6,259 nucleotides of DNA. Origin: Thalassospiraceae bacterium (GTDB taxonomy: Bacteria > Pseudomonadota > Alphaproteobacteria > Rhodospirillales > Magnetovibrionaceae). The DNA lies in contig DAOVVL010000128.1 in assembly GCA_030637205.1 (NCBI GenBank), positions 1-6,259 on the forward strand, in the 5' to 3' direction. The notes beneath the pieces were generated by a model. It saw only the letters and a program-made list of their open reading frames with translations, had not been told where the DNA came from and made no database searches. The position numbers and the translations under genes are program-made. Below, piece after piece: positions 1 to 5,766 of this stretch (position 1 is the first letter of the stretch; each line of letters starts with the position of its first letter).

Positions 1-175
1 CCACATAAGGAACCCCGCCGGCAACCCCCAGCGGCAGCAGCACATCGATGGAAAACACGGTGACGGCAATGGCTACGGAGGCAATGATGACCCGCCCTGA
101 AACCGGGTCATGCGCAAGCAGTTTGCGCCGCTCGGCGCCACTCCAGAAAAAGTTGTTATTTTGATCCGGGTCCAT
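1..175 (-). CDS. Membrane protein N-terminus, probable sensor histidine kinase (partial)
   Basis: This is the first 58 codons of a gene that runs off the left edge. The ATG at 173-175 is the first usable start after an in-frame TGA at 218-220, which fixes the start well. Residues 1-27 are polar and look cytoplasmic (begins MDPDQNNNFFW, then basic ERRK). From about residue 28 a hydrophobic segment runs into the motif DVLLPLGVAGGVPYV. From memory of the family, this LPLGVAxGVPYV pattern is common in the first transmembrane hairpin of alphaproteobacterial hybrid or sensor histidine kinases and some GGDEF proteins. The kinase domain itself would lie outside the window, so the function is an inference. 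A candidate promoter lies about 70 bases upstream. No strong ribosome binding site is seen; GGCGGGAAA lies rather far from the start. Confidence 0.6.
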   Translation of the reverse strand, partial: MDPDQNNNFFWSGAERRKLLAHDPVSGRVIIASVAIAVTVFSIDVLLPLGVAGGVPYV

Positions 176-243
176 ATCCGAAAACGTTTCCCGCCATGCT
201 CTGTTTCGGGGCCAGTGTCACCCATAGCGGGCATATTAACAAA

Positions 244-272
244 AATATAAGTATCCGGACGGCCCCTTTCCA
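244..272 (-). promoter_or_regulatory. Candidate promoter for the partial membrane-protein gene
   Basis: Read on the minus strand, TGGAAA (267-272) and TATATT (244-249) are separated by 17 bases. They match the sigma-70 consensus at 4/6 and 5/6. Transcription would start near 237, giving a leader of about 62 bases. It lies just beyond the tRNA terminator, so the downstream gene needs its own promoter. This is based on matching by eye only. Confidence 0.4.
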
Positions 273-295
273 TCTGCAAATGGCTGAAAATGCAC

Positions 296-328
296 AAAAA
301 AAGACCGGGCCCAAAAGACCCGGTCTTT
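296..328 (-). terminator. Rho-independent terminator after tRNA-Pro
   Basis: A perfect 10-bp inverted repeat, AAAGACCGGG (300-309) and CCCGGTCTTT (319-328), surrounds a 9-base loop. On the minus strand the stem is followed at once by further T residues (about seven in the run), the classic intrinsic terminator layout. It begins 8 bases past the tRNA 3' end, so it ends the tRNA transcript and any read-through from the MerR-like gene. Confidence 0.9.
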
Positions 329-335
329 CTCAATA

Positions 336-412
<77 letters not shown>

Positions 413-462
413 ACAATGTTGTGTGCCCCGCCGGCCGCTTGATCGCCAGCAAGACGCGCCTG

Positions 463-491
463 TATATACGCGCCACGGGCCTTGAGTGCAA
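463..491 (-). promoter_or_regulatory. Promoter of tRNA-Pro
   Basis: On the minus strand, TTGCAC (486-491) is followed after exactly 17 bases by TATATA (463-468). This is a strong sigma-70-type match placed about 50 bases upstream of the mature tRNA. The bases just after the -10 box are GC-rich (CAGGCGCG). A GC-rich discriminator is known from stable-RNA promoters under stringent control, so similar growth-rate control is possible here; that part is inference. Transcription would start near 456, leaving a leader of about 43 bases to be removed by RNase P. Confidence 0.7.
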
Positions 492-504
492 TCGCGAGTT
501 GGGC

Positions 505-963
505 CTAGGACACGCTTTTTTTCAAAGCTTGGCGAACCGTTTCCAGCTCACCGATCAGGCCTTTGATTTCCTTGTCCCCCATCGCCGCCGGTGTTGCAGG
601 GGCTGCTGGTGTAGCCCCATCCGCGGGGTTTGCGGGTTCAGCTGATGTTGGAACTGATGAAGCGGCCTTTTTGATAAAGCCCGGCTTTTTGAGCAGCTTT
701 TGCACGCCCTTGATGGTGTAACCTTCGTCATGCAGCAGGGCGCGGATGTGGTCCAGCACCGCGACATCTTCGGGGCGATAGTAACGCCTGCCCCCGCCGC
801 GCTTCATCGGTTCTACCTGGGGGAACTTGGTTTCCCAGAATCGAAGAACATGCTGGGGTAAATCCAGCAACTCGGAAACTTCACTGATGGTGCGAAAGGC
901 GCTTTGCGACTTGCCGCCACTTGCGCGGCTATGCTGCAAGGCCGGGGCCGGGGTTTCGTCCAT
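505..963 (-). CDS. MerR-family transcriptional regulator
   Basis: A 152-residue protein with an N-terminal MerR-type winged helix. A polar leader of about 22 residues precedes the helix-turn-helix at roughly 24-43 (ISEVSELLDLPQHVLRFWE). The wing GGGRRYYRPEDV lies at 56-67, followed by helices to about residue 93 (YTIKGVQKLL). LRFWETKFPQ and RRYYRPED are hallmarks of the MerR subgroup found next to ihfA in alphaproteobacteria. Residues 104-128 form an Ala/Pro/Thr-rich low-complexity linker, and 129-152 a short helix that may help dimerise. No cysteine is present, so metal or redox sensing through cysteines is unlikely; the ligand and targets are unknown. The ATG lies 6 bases after the ihfA stop, implying co-transcription and perhaps translational coupling. 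The stop is TAG. No terminator separates it from the tRNA promoter. Confidence 0.93.
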   Translation of the reverse strand: MDETPAPALQHSRASGGKSQSAFRTISEVSELLDLPQHVLRFWETKFPQVEPMKRGGGRRYYRPEDVAVLDHIRALLHDEGYTIKGVQKLLKKPGFIKKAASSVPTSAEPANPADGATPAAPATPAAMGDKEIKGLIGELETVRQALKKSVS

Positions 964-969
964 AATGGA

Positions 970-1284
970 TTATGCGTCCCCGCCCGGTGTGCGCTTGGAA
1001 TTGATGCGCGACTTCATTACCTGCGAAGGGCGGAAAACCAGCACCTTGCGCGGCAAGATCGGAACCTCTTCGCCGGTTTTTGGATTACGGCCAATGCGCT
1101 GGCCTTTTTTGCGAACGGAGAAGCTGCCAAACGAAGAAATCTTGACGGTTTCATCGCTGGAAAGTGCGTCGCTCATCAACTTGAGAACGGATTCAAGAAG
1201 ATCAGCAGACTCGTTTCGCGACAGTCCTACTTCCTGATAAACGGCTTCGCTCAGTTGTGCCCGTGTAATGGTACGATCGCTCAT
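970..1284 (-). CDS. ihfA: Integration host factor subunit alpha
   Basis: A 104-residue HU/IHF-family DNA-bending protein, expected to pair with IhfB and bend DNA sharply at WATCAANNNNTTR sites for recombination, replication and sigma-54 transcription. The N-terminal helical body (about 4-45) starts TITRAQLSEAVYQEVGLSR. The turn SSFGSF is at 50-55. The DNA-contacting beta-arm carries RIGRNPKTGEEVPI at 63-76, and Pro68 is the residue that intercalates between base pairs. Length compares well with about 99 residues in E. coli. IhfA rather than HU is supported by the FGSF and GRNPKTGEEVPI sequences and the MerR-like neighbour. The ATG at 1282-1284 is preferred because AGGTGG sits at good spacing before it. 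A GTG three codons upstream (1291-1293) is also possible, with AAGGGA before it. A candidate promoter lies just upstream. Confidence 0.96.
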   Translation of the reverse strand: MSDRTITRAQLSEAVYQEVGLSRNESADLLESVLKLMSDALSSDETVKISSFGSFSVRKKGQRIGRNPKTGEEVPILPRKVLVFRPSQVMKSRINSKRTPGGDA

Positions 1285-1323
1285 CTGCCCCACCTGTTCC
1301 CTTGATTTGATTTGTGTATCCAG

Positions 1324-1370
1324 ATCAAAGGGTATCGAAAGGCGTAAAAGGCGTCAATATCAAAGGGATG
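1324..1370 (+). repeat. Paired ATCAAAGGG boxes around the ihfA promoter, possible IHF or repressor site
   Basis: The 9-mer ATCAAAGGG occurs at 1324-1332 and again at 1359-1367, 35 bases apart in the same orientation. The copies overlap the -10 box and flank the -35 box of the ihfA promoter. The copy at 1358-1370 reads TATCAAAGGGATG and matches the IHF consensus WATCAANNNNTTR at 8 of 9 fixed positions. The other copy is a poorer match, at 6 of 9. IHF is known to repress its own alpha-subunit gene in E. coli, so autoregulation is plausible but unproven here. Confidence 0.4.
1329..1357 (-). promoter_or_regulatory. Candidate ihfA promoter
   Basis: On the minus strand, TTGACG (1352-1357, 5/6 to consensus) is followed after 17 bases by TACCCT (1329-1334, keeping the key first, second and last positions). 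Transcription would start near 1322, giving a leader of about 38 bases before the ihfA ATG. This would give ihfA-merR its own unit apart from plsX-fabH. The -10 box overlaps one copy of the ATCAAAGGG repeat, and a second copy lies just upstream of -35. Confidence 0.65.
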
Positions 1371-1521
1371 CGCGGTTAATTTAATTTGCCTTGTTTGCCC
1401 ACCAATGATGCAAAAAACAGCAAACCAGTGGCAAGAAACGGGGAGATTCTGCTTAAGAATTAACCTTGATTAACTTGTGCAATAAATGAAAAAAGATGCG
1501 CGCTAGAGCTTATCAAGCGTC

Positions 1522-2493
1522 TTACCAGCGGATCAACGCCGAACCCCAGGTCAAACCGCCGCCCATGGCTTCGGTCAAAACATATTGGCCTTCTTTGATG
1601 CGTCCATCACGAACCGCTTCATCAAGCGCCAGCGGAATGGAAGCAGCCGACGTATTGGCGTGACGGTCCAACGTAATCACAACCTGATCTTCACGAAGAC
1701 CAAGTTTTTTTGCGGTGCCGTCAAGGATGCGTTTGTTGGCCTGGTGCGGCACCAGCCAGTCGAGATCCTTGGCCTCAAGGCCGTTGGCTTCAAGGGCTTC
1801 GTTTGCCACGGCTGCCAGATTGGTGACCGCATGGCGGAACACTTCACGCCCCAGCATCCGCACATGACCGGTGGTGGCCGTGGATCCCGGCCCACCGTCG
1901 CAATACAGGATTTCGCGCAGCTTGCCGTCTGAATGAAGATGGGTGGAAAGGATGCCGACCTTTTGGTCGTCCGCCACTTCCTGTGCTTCAACCACAACTG
2001 CCCCGGCGCCATCGCCAAACAACACACACGTGGTGCGATCGGTCCAGTCGATGATGCGTGAAAATACTTCCGAACCAATAACTAAAATGCGTTTGGACTG
2101 GCCCGCGCGGATCGCGTTATCGGCAATGGAAAGCGCAAAAATAAAACCCGAACACACCGCCTGCACATCAAAGGCAAATCCATGGTCCATGCCAAGCATC
2201 GCCTGAACCTTGGTCGCCGTTGACGGAAAGGTGCTGTCCGGTGTGGTGGTGGCAACGATTACCTGATCTATGTCCTGCGCGGTGATGCCGGCGGCTTCAA
2301 GTGCGTTTTCAGCAGCCTGCAATGCCAGCACCGACGTGGTCTCGCCTTCCTTGCAGATGCGCCGTTCGCGAATGCCGGTGCGATCAATGATCCAGTCGTC
2401 GGTGGTATCGACCATCTTGGAAAGCTCAACATTGGTCAGCACCTTGTCAGGAAGATGCGATCCGGTGCCGATAATGCGCGAAACAATGGCCAT
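1522..2493 (-). CDS. fabH: Beta-ketoacyl-ACP synthase III (FabH)
   Basis: This 323-residue cytoplasmic enzyme condenses acetyl-CoA with malonyl-ACP to start type II fatty acid synthesis. The thiolase fold is complete. The catalytic triad is visible: Cys114 in QAVCSGF, His250 in VPHQANKRI and Asn280 in HANTSAAS, matching Cys112/His244/Asn274 of E. coli. Other family signatures are TDDWIIDRTGIRERR (31-45), LFGDGAGAVVVE (158-169) and the C-terminal EAMGGGLTWGSALIRW. Length is normal. The ATG directly follows the plsX TAA with no intervening base, and AGGGGA seven bases upstream serves as ribosome binding site inside the end of plsX, so the two are almost certainly co-translated. No convincing terminator follows, only a 4-bp hairpin ahead of a T run. 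Confidence 0.98.
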   Translation of the reverse strand: MAIVSRIIGTGSHLPDKVLTNVELSKMVDTTDDWIIDRTGIRERRICKEGETTSVLALQAAENALEAAGITAQDIDQVIVATTTPDSTFPSTATKVQAMLGMDHGFAFDVQAVCSGFIFALSIADNAIRAGQSKRILVIGSEVFSRIIDWTDRTTCVLFGDGAGAVVVEAQEVADDQKVGILSTHLHSDGKLREILYCDGGPGSTATTGHVRMLGREVFRHAVTNLAAVANEALEANGLEAKDLDWLVPHQANKRILDGTAKKLGLREDQVVITLDRHANTSAASIPLALDEAVRDGRIKEGQYVLTEAMGGGLTWGSALIRW

Positions 2494-3546
2494 TTATTCT
2501 TCCCCTGATGGGCTTGAAAAACTGTGGTGTTCGGCATTAAAGCGGGCGAAATCTTCCTTGATGCCTTCGTTGAGGTCATCGGAAACCATTTCATGTGCAG
2601 CCTTGATGGCGTTGGAAAAACCAAACGCATCGGTGCCGCCGTGGCTTTTTACGCAGATCCCGTTCAGCCCTAAAAACATCGCGCCGTTGTAGCGCCGCGG
2701 ATCAAAGCGTTCGCGAAACGCATCAATGGCCGGTTTGGCAATCAGCGCGCCCAGTTTCCTGAGCGGCGATTTATTCAGCTCTTCTTTCAACGCGCCGGCA
2801 AAAAGCTTGGCCGTGCCTTCGGTGGTTTTCAGCGCCACGTTGCCGGTAAATCCATCGGTCACGATCACATCAACGGTGCCCTTGCCGATGTCATCGCCTT
2901 CAACGAAGCCGTGGAATTTGATAGGCAGATGGGTTTCACGCAAAATGGCTGCGGCTTGTTTTACCGAATCATTGCCCTTCAATACTTCGGTGCCGACATT
3001 GAGAATACCGATGGACGGCTGTTCAATGTGCAACACATGGCGCGCAAACACTTCGCCCATCACCGCGAACTGAACCAGATTTTCCGCATCGCACTGAATG
3101 TTGGCGCCCAGGTCCAGCATCACGCTTTCGCCGGTCATGGTCGGGTAGTAACTGGCAATGGCGGGACGATCGATGCCGGGCAGCGTTTTCAAAACAAACT
3201 TTGCCATCGCCATCAGCGCGCCGGTATTGCCCGCCGATACCACGCCACCTGCAAGGCCATCGCCGACCGCGTTAATAGCTAAGCGCATTGAGGACTGGCG
3301 GCCTGAGCGAAGCGCCACGCCGGGCTTTTCATCATTGCTGACAACATCGTCGGTGTGATGCAGTTCGGTCGCCGCTGCAACCAGCGGATATTTCGAAAGC
3401 AATTCGGACAACTGTGTGGAATCACCAAAAAGGTGAAAGCGGATGTCGCGAATATCAGCCATGGCCAATGCCATGCCATCAACAACCATCGTCGGCGCGT
3501 TATCGCCGCCCATAGCATCGATTGAAAGTGTAATTTGCTGAGACAC
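2494..3546 (-). CDS. plsX: Phosphate acyltransferase PlsX
   Basis: This 350-residue, peripherally membrane-associated enzyme turns acyl-ACP plus phosphate into acyl-phosphate, the donor for PlsY in phospholipid synthesis. The family motifs appear in order: SIDAMGGDNAP (8-18), VSAGNTGA (103-110), MLDLGAN (143-149), NVGTEVLKGN (183-192), FVEGDD (214-219), VTDGFTGNV (229-237), GAMFLGLNG (288-296) and KSHGGTD (300-306). Length is typical. Translation begins with GTG (3544-3546), preceded by AAGG eight bases upstream. It lies 47 bases after rpmF and touches fabH, the conserved rpmF-plsX-fabH order that couples ribosome and lipid production. The C-terminal tail (HHSFSSPSGEE) is polar and probably disordered. 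Confidence 0.98.
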   Translation of the reverse strand: MSQQITLSIDAMGGDNAPTMVVDGMALAMADIRDIRFHLFGDSTQLSELLSKYPLVAAATELHHTDDVVSNDEKPGVALRSGRQSSMRLAINAVGDGLAGGVVSAGNTGALMAMAKFVLKTLPGIDRPAIASYYPTMTGESVMLDLGANIQCDAENLVQFAVMGEVFARHVLHIEQPSIGILNVGTEVLKGNDSVKQAAAILRETHLPIKFHGFVEGDDIGKGTVDVIVTDGFTGNVALKTTEGTAKLFAGALKEELNKSPLRKLGALIAKPAIDAFRERFDPRRYNGAMFLGLNGICVKSHGGTDAFGFSNAIKAAHEMVSDDLNEGIKEDFARFNAEHHSFSSPSGEE

Positions 3547-3593
3547 GGGAACGACCTTACAGCCCTAGACAGGCAGTCTCAACAGGTGAGAAT

Positions 3594-3779
3594 TCAAGCA
3601 GCGTCGCCAGCGGAAATAACTTCCCGCTCGTTGTACTGGCCGCAAGACGCACATACGTGGTGCGGGCGTTTGAGTTCACCACAAGACGGGCATTCCTCAA
3701 TGGCCGATACCTTCAGGGCATCGTGGGCGCGGCGCATGTTGCGCTTGGAAGTGGATACTTTATGCTTTGGGACTGCCAT
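3594..3779 (-). CDS. rpmF: 50S ribosomal protein L32
   Basis: A 61-residue basic ribosomal protein of the large subunit. The N-terminus MAVPKHKVSTSKRNMRRAHD is the L32 signature. A zinc ribbon follows with Cys30, Cys33, Cys43 and Cys46 (CPSC and CASC pairs), so this is the zinc-binding form. Many alphaproteobacteria, as I recall for Caulobacter and the Rhizobiales, have lost these cysteines, so their presence is a lineage clue. AAGGGA lies seven bases before the ATG. It heads the rpmF-plsX-fabH unit and has a candidate promoter about 60 bases upstream of its start. No terminator separates it from plsX. Confidence 0.98.
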   Translation of the reverse strand: MAVPKHKVSTSKRNMRRAHDALKVSAIEECPSCGELKRPHHVCASCGQYNEREVISAGDAA

Positions 3780-3814
3780 TTTTCTATTCCCTTAGGGGTC
3801 ACGTGATTGGCCCT

Positions 3815-3826
3815 TCCCAGCTGGGA
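3815..3826. repeat. 12-bp perfect palindrome in the rpmF leader
   Basis: TCCCAGCTGGGA is a perfect palindrome. It lies just downstream of the predicted transcription start of rpmF (near 3831), at about +5 to +16. It could be a repressor operator or a short stem at the 5' end of the mRNA. It is not a terminator, because no T run follows on either strand. Its function is unknown. Confidence 0.4.
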
Positions 3827-3837
3827 GAGCGGCTGCT

Positions 3838-3866
3838 GTCATAGACAATAAAAGCCATGAGGGCAA
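3838..3866 (-). promoter_or_regulatory. Candidate promoter of rpmF-plsX-fabH
   Basis: On the minus strand, TTGCCC (3861-3866) is followed after 17 bases by TATGAC (3838-3843). Transcription would start near 3831, about 50 bases ahead of the rpmF ATG. It lies in the 132-base gap between yceD and rpmF, the largest gap between genes in this part of the block. Found by eye; moderate support. Confidence 0.5.
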
Positions 3867-3911
3867 GCGGTTCTATGGTTTATTTGCTCGCTTGAAGGCA
3901 GCTTGTGGCCT

Positions 3912-4499
3912 TTATGGTTTGGCGTCTTTGCCCAGCTTGAGCCGGGCCAGTTCCGCAAACGGCCCCTTTGCCCCTTTATTGGCCGCATCAGCCTCATTAA
4001 ACCCTTCAAATTCAACGCCTTTTTTGCGAGGCGCCGGATTGATGCGAACCGCCAATTCCTCGGCAATGCACTCGCCGATGTCGAATTTACCATCAATGAT
4101 GGGTTCGGGGGGGTCAGGCTCAGCCTCGCCTTCGTCCACATCCGGCGGTTCGACCGGCTCCCCGTCTTCGGAAACGTCGCCTTCCCAAGCCGCGGATTCG
4201 CCCGAGGCTGAAAATATCTGGCTAAATGCGGCCTCAATGCGTTCTTCCACCGGTTCCAGTGAAACTGAGCAGGTCTGGGCCACTTCAGCCGTAAAAGTCG
4301 CCTCCACAAGCACCTCGGTGTCCGTATCCAGCCACTTCAGTCGCGCATGGCCTTGAAGCCCGTTCAGGCCATCGAGGGCAAAACGGGCTGCCAGGGCCGC
4401 ACATTCGTCGTTGGTGGCCGCGAAATCGAGCTCGACGGTACCCTTGGACAGGTCTTGTACATCAATAATGCGAGAAAATTCAGGGTGTTGCGGTTTCAT
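3912..4499 (-). CDS. yceD: YceD/DUF177 family protein
   Basis: A 195-residue protein of the YceD (DUF177) family, which is encoded next to rpmF across bacteria and in E. coli and plants is linked to 23S rRNA accumulation and ribosome assembly. The N-terminal part resembles the family (PEFSRIIDVQDL, 6-17). AEVAQTCSVSLEPVEERIE (71-89) corresponds to the family's CxxCLEPV region, but only the first cysteine (Cys77) is kept. An acidic, proline-rich stretch occupies about 100-137, and the conserved C-terminal block DIGECIAEELAVRINPAPRK is at 140-159. The protein ends with PFAELARLKLG. The ATG is two bases after the TGA of the chaperone gene, with GAGG upstream, so the two are probably co-translated. 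The exact biochemical role is unknown. Confidence 0.92.
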   Translation of the reverse strand: MKPQHPEFSRIIDVQDLSKGTVELDFAATNDECAALAARFALDGLNGLQGHARLKWLDTDTEVLVEATFTAEVAQTCSVSLEPVEERIEAAFSQIFSASGESAAWEGDVSEDGEPVEPPDVDEGEAEPDPPEPIIDGKFDIGECIAEELAVRINPAPRKKGVEFEGFNEADAANKGAKGPFAELARLKLGKDAKP

Positions 4500-4501
4500 G
4501 G

Positions 4502-5092
4502 TCAGGTAACCTCTGCGCCTGGGGCCGGGGTCGTGTGGGCGAAATCCGGCAATGTTGCGTCCCCTTGGCTGATCGCGTCGTCGGGGATGGCGCTCAAGGC
4601 GTCGCTGAGGATCACCACCCTGCCCGTCAGCGCCGCCACGCCTTCAATCGTGGCATCGTCTGAGCGATAGACGTTGCGCGCCAGCGCGTTCACCCAGTCG
4701 TCCTCATCACCTTCAGCGGCTTCCATAGCCAGCGTATAGGCGCGCATACGGCCCATGAAGGCGCTCGACATATCGCGGATGCGGTATTTGATGCCTTCAT
4801 CGGAAACCCCCATGGCGCGCAGGTTTTCATCCATATCGGCAAACATGACTTCAAACAGATCCTGACCCAGCCGGGTTGCCTGCTGATTTCCGTTTTTCAG
4901 GCGCCCGATGCGGTACAATAACAGCGACACCATCAGGCTGATGAGGTCGAATCGTCCATCCACCGTATCGGGAACCGACAGTTGAGTGTAATAGGTTTCA
5001 CGCCGTGCTTCATCCACGCAGGTCGCATACAGGCCCCGGGATGCCTGTGAAGGCTTGAAAAAGCCTAATTTTTTGAGCAAAGCTCTCAACAT
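4502..5092 (-). CDS. Ubiquinol-cytochrome c chaperone family protein (CBP3-like)
   Basis: A 196-residue protein matching the bacterial relatives of mitochondrial Cbp3/UQCC1, which assist assembly of cytochrome b in respiratory complex III. Recognisable segments are LYATCVDEARRETYYTQLSV (21-40), PDTVDGRFDLISLMVSLLLY (41-60), DLFEVMFADMDENLRAMGVSD (78-98) and the helical GRMRAYTLAM (114-123). There is no signal peptide; the basic N-terminus MLRALLKKLGFFK could contact the membrane face. The C-terminal 25 residues are low-complexity and poorly conserved. The gene opens the minus-strand block and is followed after two bases by yceD. It is divergent from the bamE-like gene across an 82-base gap. 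No clear promoter of its own was recognised. A role in complex III assembly is inferred from the family. Confidence 0.88.
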   Translation of the reverse strand: MLRALLKKLGFFKPSQASRGLYATCVDEARRETYYTQLSVPDTVDGRFDLISLMVSLLLYRIGRLKNGNQQATRLGQDLFEVMFADMDENLRAMGVSDEGIKYRIRDMSSAFMGRMRAYTLAMEAAEGDEDDWVNALARNVYRSDDATIEGVAALTGRVVILSDALSAIPDDAISQGDATLPDFAHTTPAPGAEVT

Positions 5093-5136
5093 CGGTCTAC
5101 TTTCGTTCGCGTGGCGCTGTTTTTTCCGCTACACAA

Positions 5137-5166
5137 TTGACGTCAGCGCCCTGACGGGCCAAATAT
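5137..5166 (+). promoter_or_regulatory. Weak candidate promoter for the bamE-like gene
   Basis: TTGACG (5137-5142) is a good -35 match. The best -10 is AAATAT (5161-5166) after 18 bases, only 3/6 to consensus. It would start transcription at about 5173, right at the ATG at 5175, which would make the mRNA leaderless. The same stretch holds the palindrome TGACGTCA (5138-5145) and the inverted repeat GTCAG/CTGAC (5142-5155), so a regulator site is also possible. Support is weak. Confidence 0.3.
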
Positions 5167-5174
5167 GTAGTCCA

Positions 5175-5690
5175 ATGCAGACCTCATCGAAAGCCCCCAT
5201 TTTGAATTTCTTAAATCAAAAACCAAAAGTTTCCAGCCCCCACCTCAAGCGCGCCCTGTTTGTGGGCCTGTTGGCCACGATGCTGGCGGGGGGCTTATCG
5301 GGATGCGCCGGGCGCACCGATACCCGTGGCAACGAGATCGCCGTTGAGCAAATCAGCGAAATCAAGGTTGGCGAAACCTCGCGCGATGAAGTCCTGTCCA
5401 TGCTGGGCTCGCCTTCCAGCACGGCAAAGTTTGGCGATGAAATCTGGTATTACATTTTTGAACAGACCGAGACCGTAGCCTTTCTTGCACCCGATGTCGT
5501 CAACCGCCAGGTTCTGGCTGTGCAGTTTGATGAAGAAGCCATGGTCAGCAAAATCGGCACACTGGGTCTGGAAAATTCCAACGAGGTCACCCCGGTTGAT
5601 CGTAAAACACCAACCGCCGGCAACCGGCTTTCGTTCTTTGAACAAATGATCGCGAACTTCGGTCGCTTTAATACCGGCGGCGAGAAATAA
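5175..5690 (+). CDS. bamE: Outer membrane assembly lipoprotein BamE/SmpA-OmlA family
   Basis: A 171-residue lipoprotein. Residues 1-26 form a long, basic n-region, followed by a hydrophobic segment (27-40) and the lipobox LSGC, with Cys44 as the acylated residue of the mature 128-residue protein. The BamE fold is seen in ISEIKVGETSRDEVLSMLGSP (60-80), then FGDEIWYYIFEQTE (86-99) and VLAVQFDEEAMVSKI (113-127). BamE is an accessory part of the complex that inserts beta-barrel proteins into the outer membrane. The open frame continues upstream to a TTG at 5055, but that would overlap the chaperone gene and spoil the signal peptide, so the ATG at 5175 is chosen. No Shine-Dalgarno sequence is visible before it. 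A terminator lies just downstream. Confidence 0.92.
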   Translation: MQTSSKAPILNFLNQKPKVSSPHLKRALFVGLLATMLAGGLSGCAGRTDTRGNEIAVEQISEIKVGETSRDEVLSMLGSPSSTAKFGDEIWYYIFEQTETVAFLAPDVVNRQVLAVQFDEEAMVSKIGTLGLENSNEVTPVDRKTPTAGNRLSFFEQMIANFGRFNTGGEK

Positions 5691-5710
5691 TACTTTTTGA
5701 TTTCCCAACA

Positions 5711-5754
5711 AAAAACCCCCGACGTTTTAAAGCGCCGGGGGTTTGTTTGTTTTA
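5711..5754. terminator. Bidirectional intrinsic terminator between bamE and hppA
   Basis: AAACCCCCG (5713-5721) pairs with CGGGGGTTT (5736-5744). The stem continues past one A-C mismatch with CG/CG, closing on an 8-base loop (5725-5732). On the plus strand it is followed by a T-rich tail (TTTGTTTGTTTT), and on the minus strand by a run of T. It can therefore stop both the bamE transcript, about 20 bases past its TAA, and the convergent hppA transcript. Confidence 0.88.
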
Positions 5755-5766
5755 GCGAGCTTTGCC

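Noticed and set aside
1453..1473. CtrA-like binding site from TTAA repeats
   Set aside because: The TTAA copies are spaced by 3 and 6 bases, not the 7 required by the TTAA-N7-TTAA consensus.
1490..1521. Terminator after fabH
   Set aside because: A T run is present on the minus strand, but only a 4-bp stem precedes it, too weak to call.
3555..3593. Hairpin between rpmF and plsX
   Set aside because: AGAC/GTCT gives just four base pairs and no T run; the two genes are most likely one transcript.
5055..5174. Upstream extension of the bamE-like reading frame to a TTG start
   Set aside because: It overlaps the 5' end of the divergent chaperone gene and adds 40 residues before an otherwise normal lipoprotein signal peptide.
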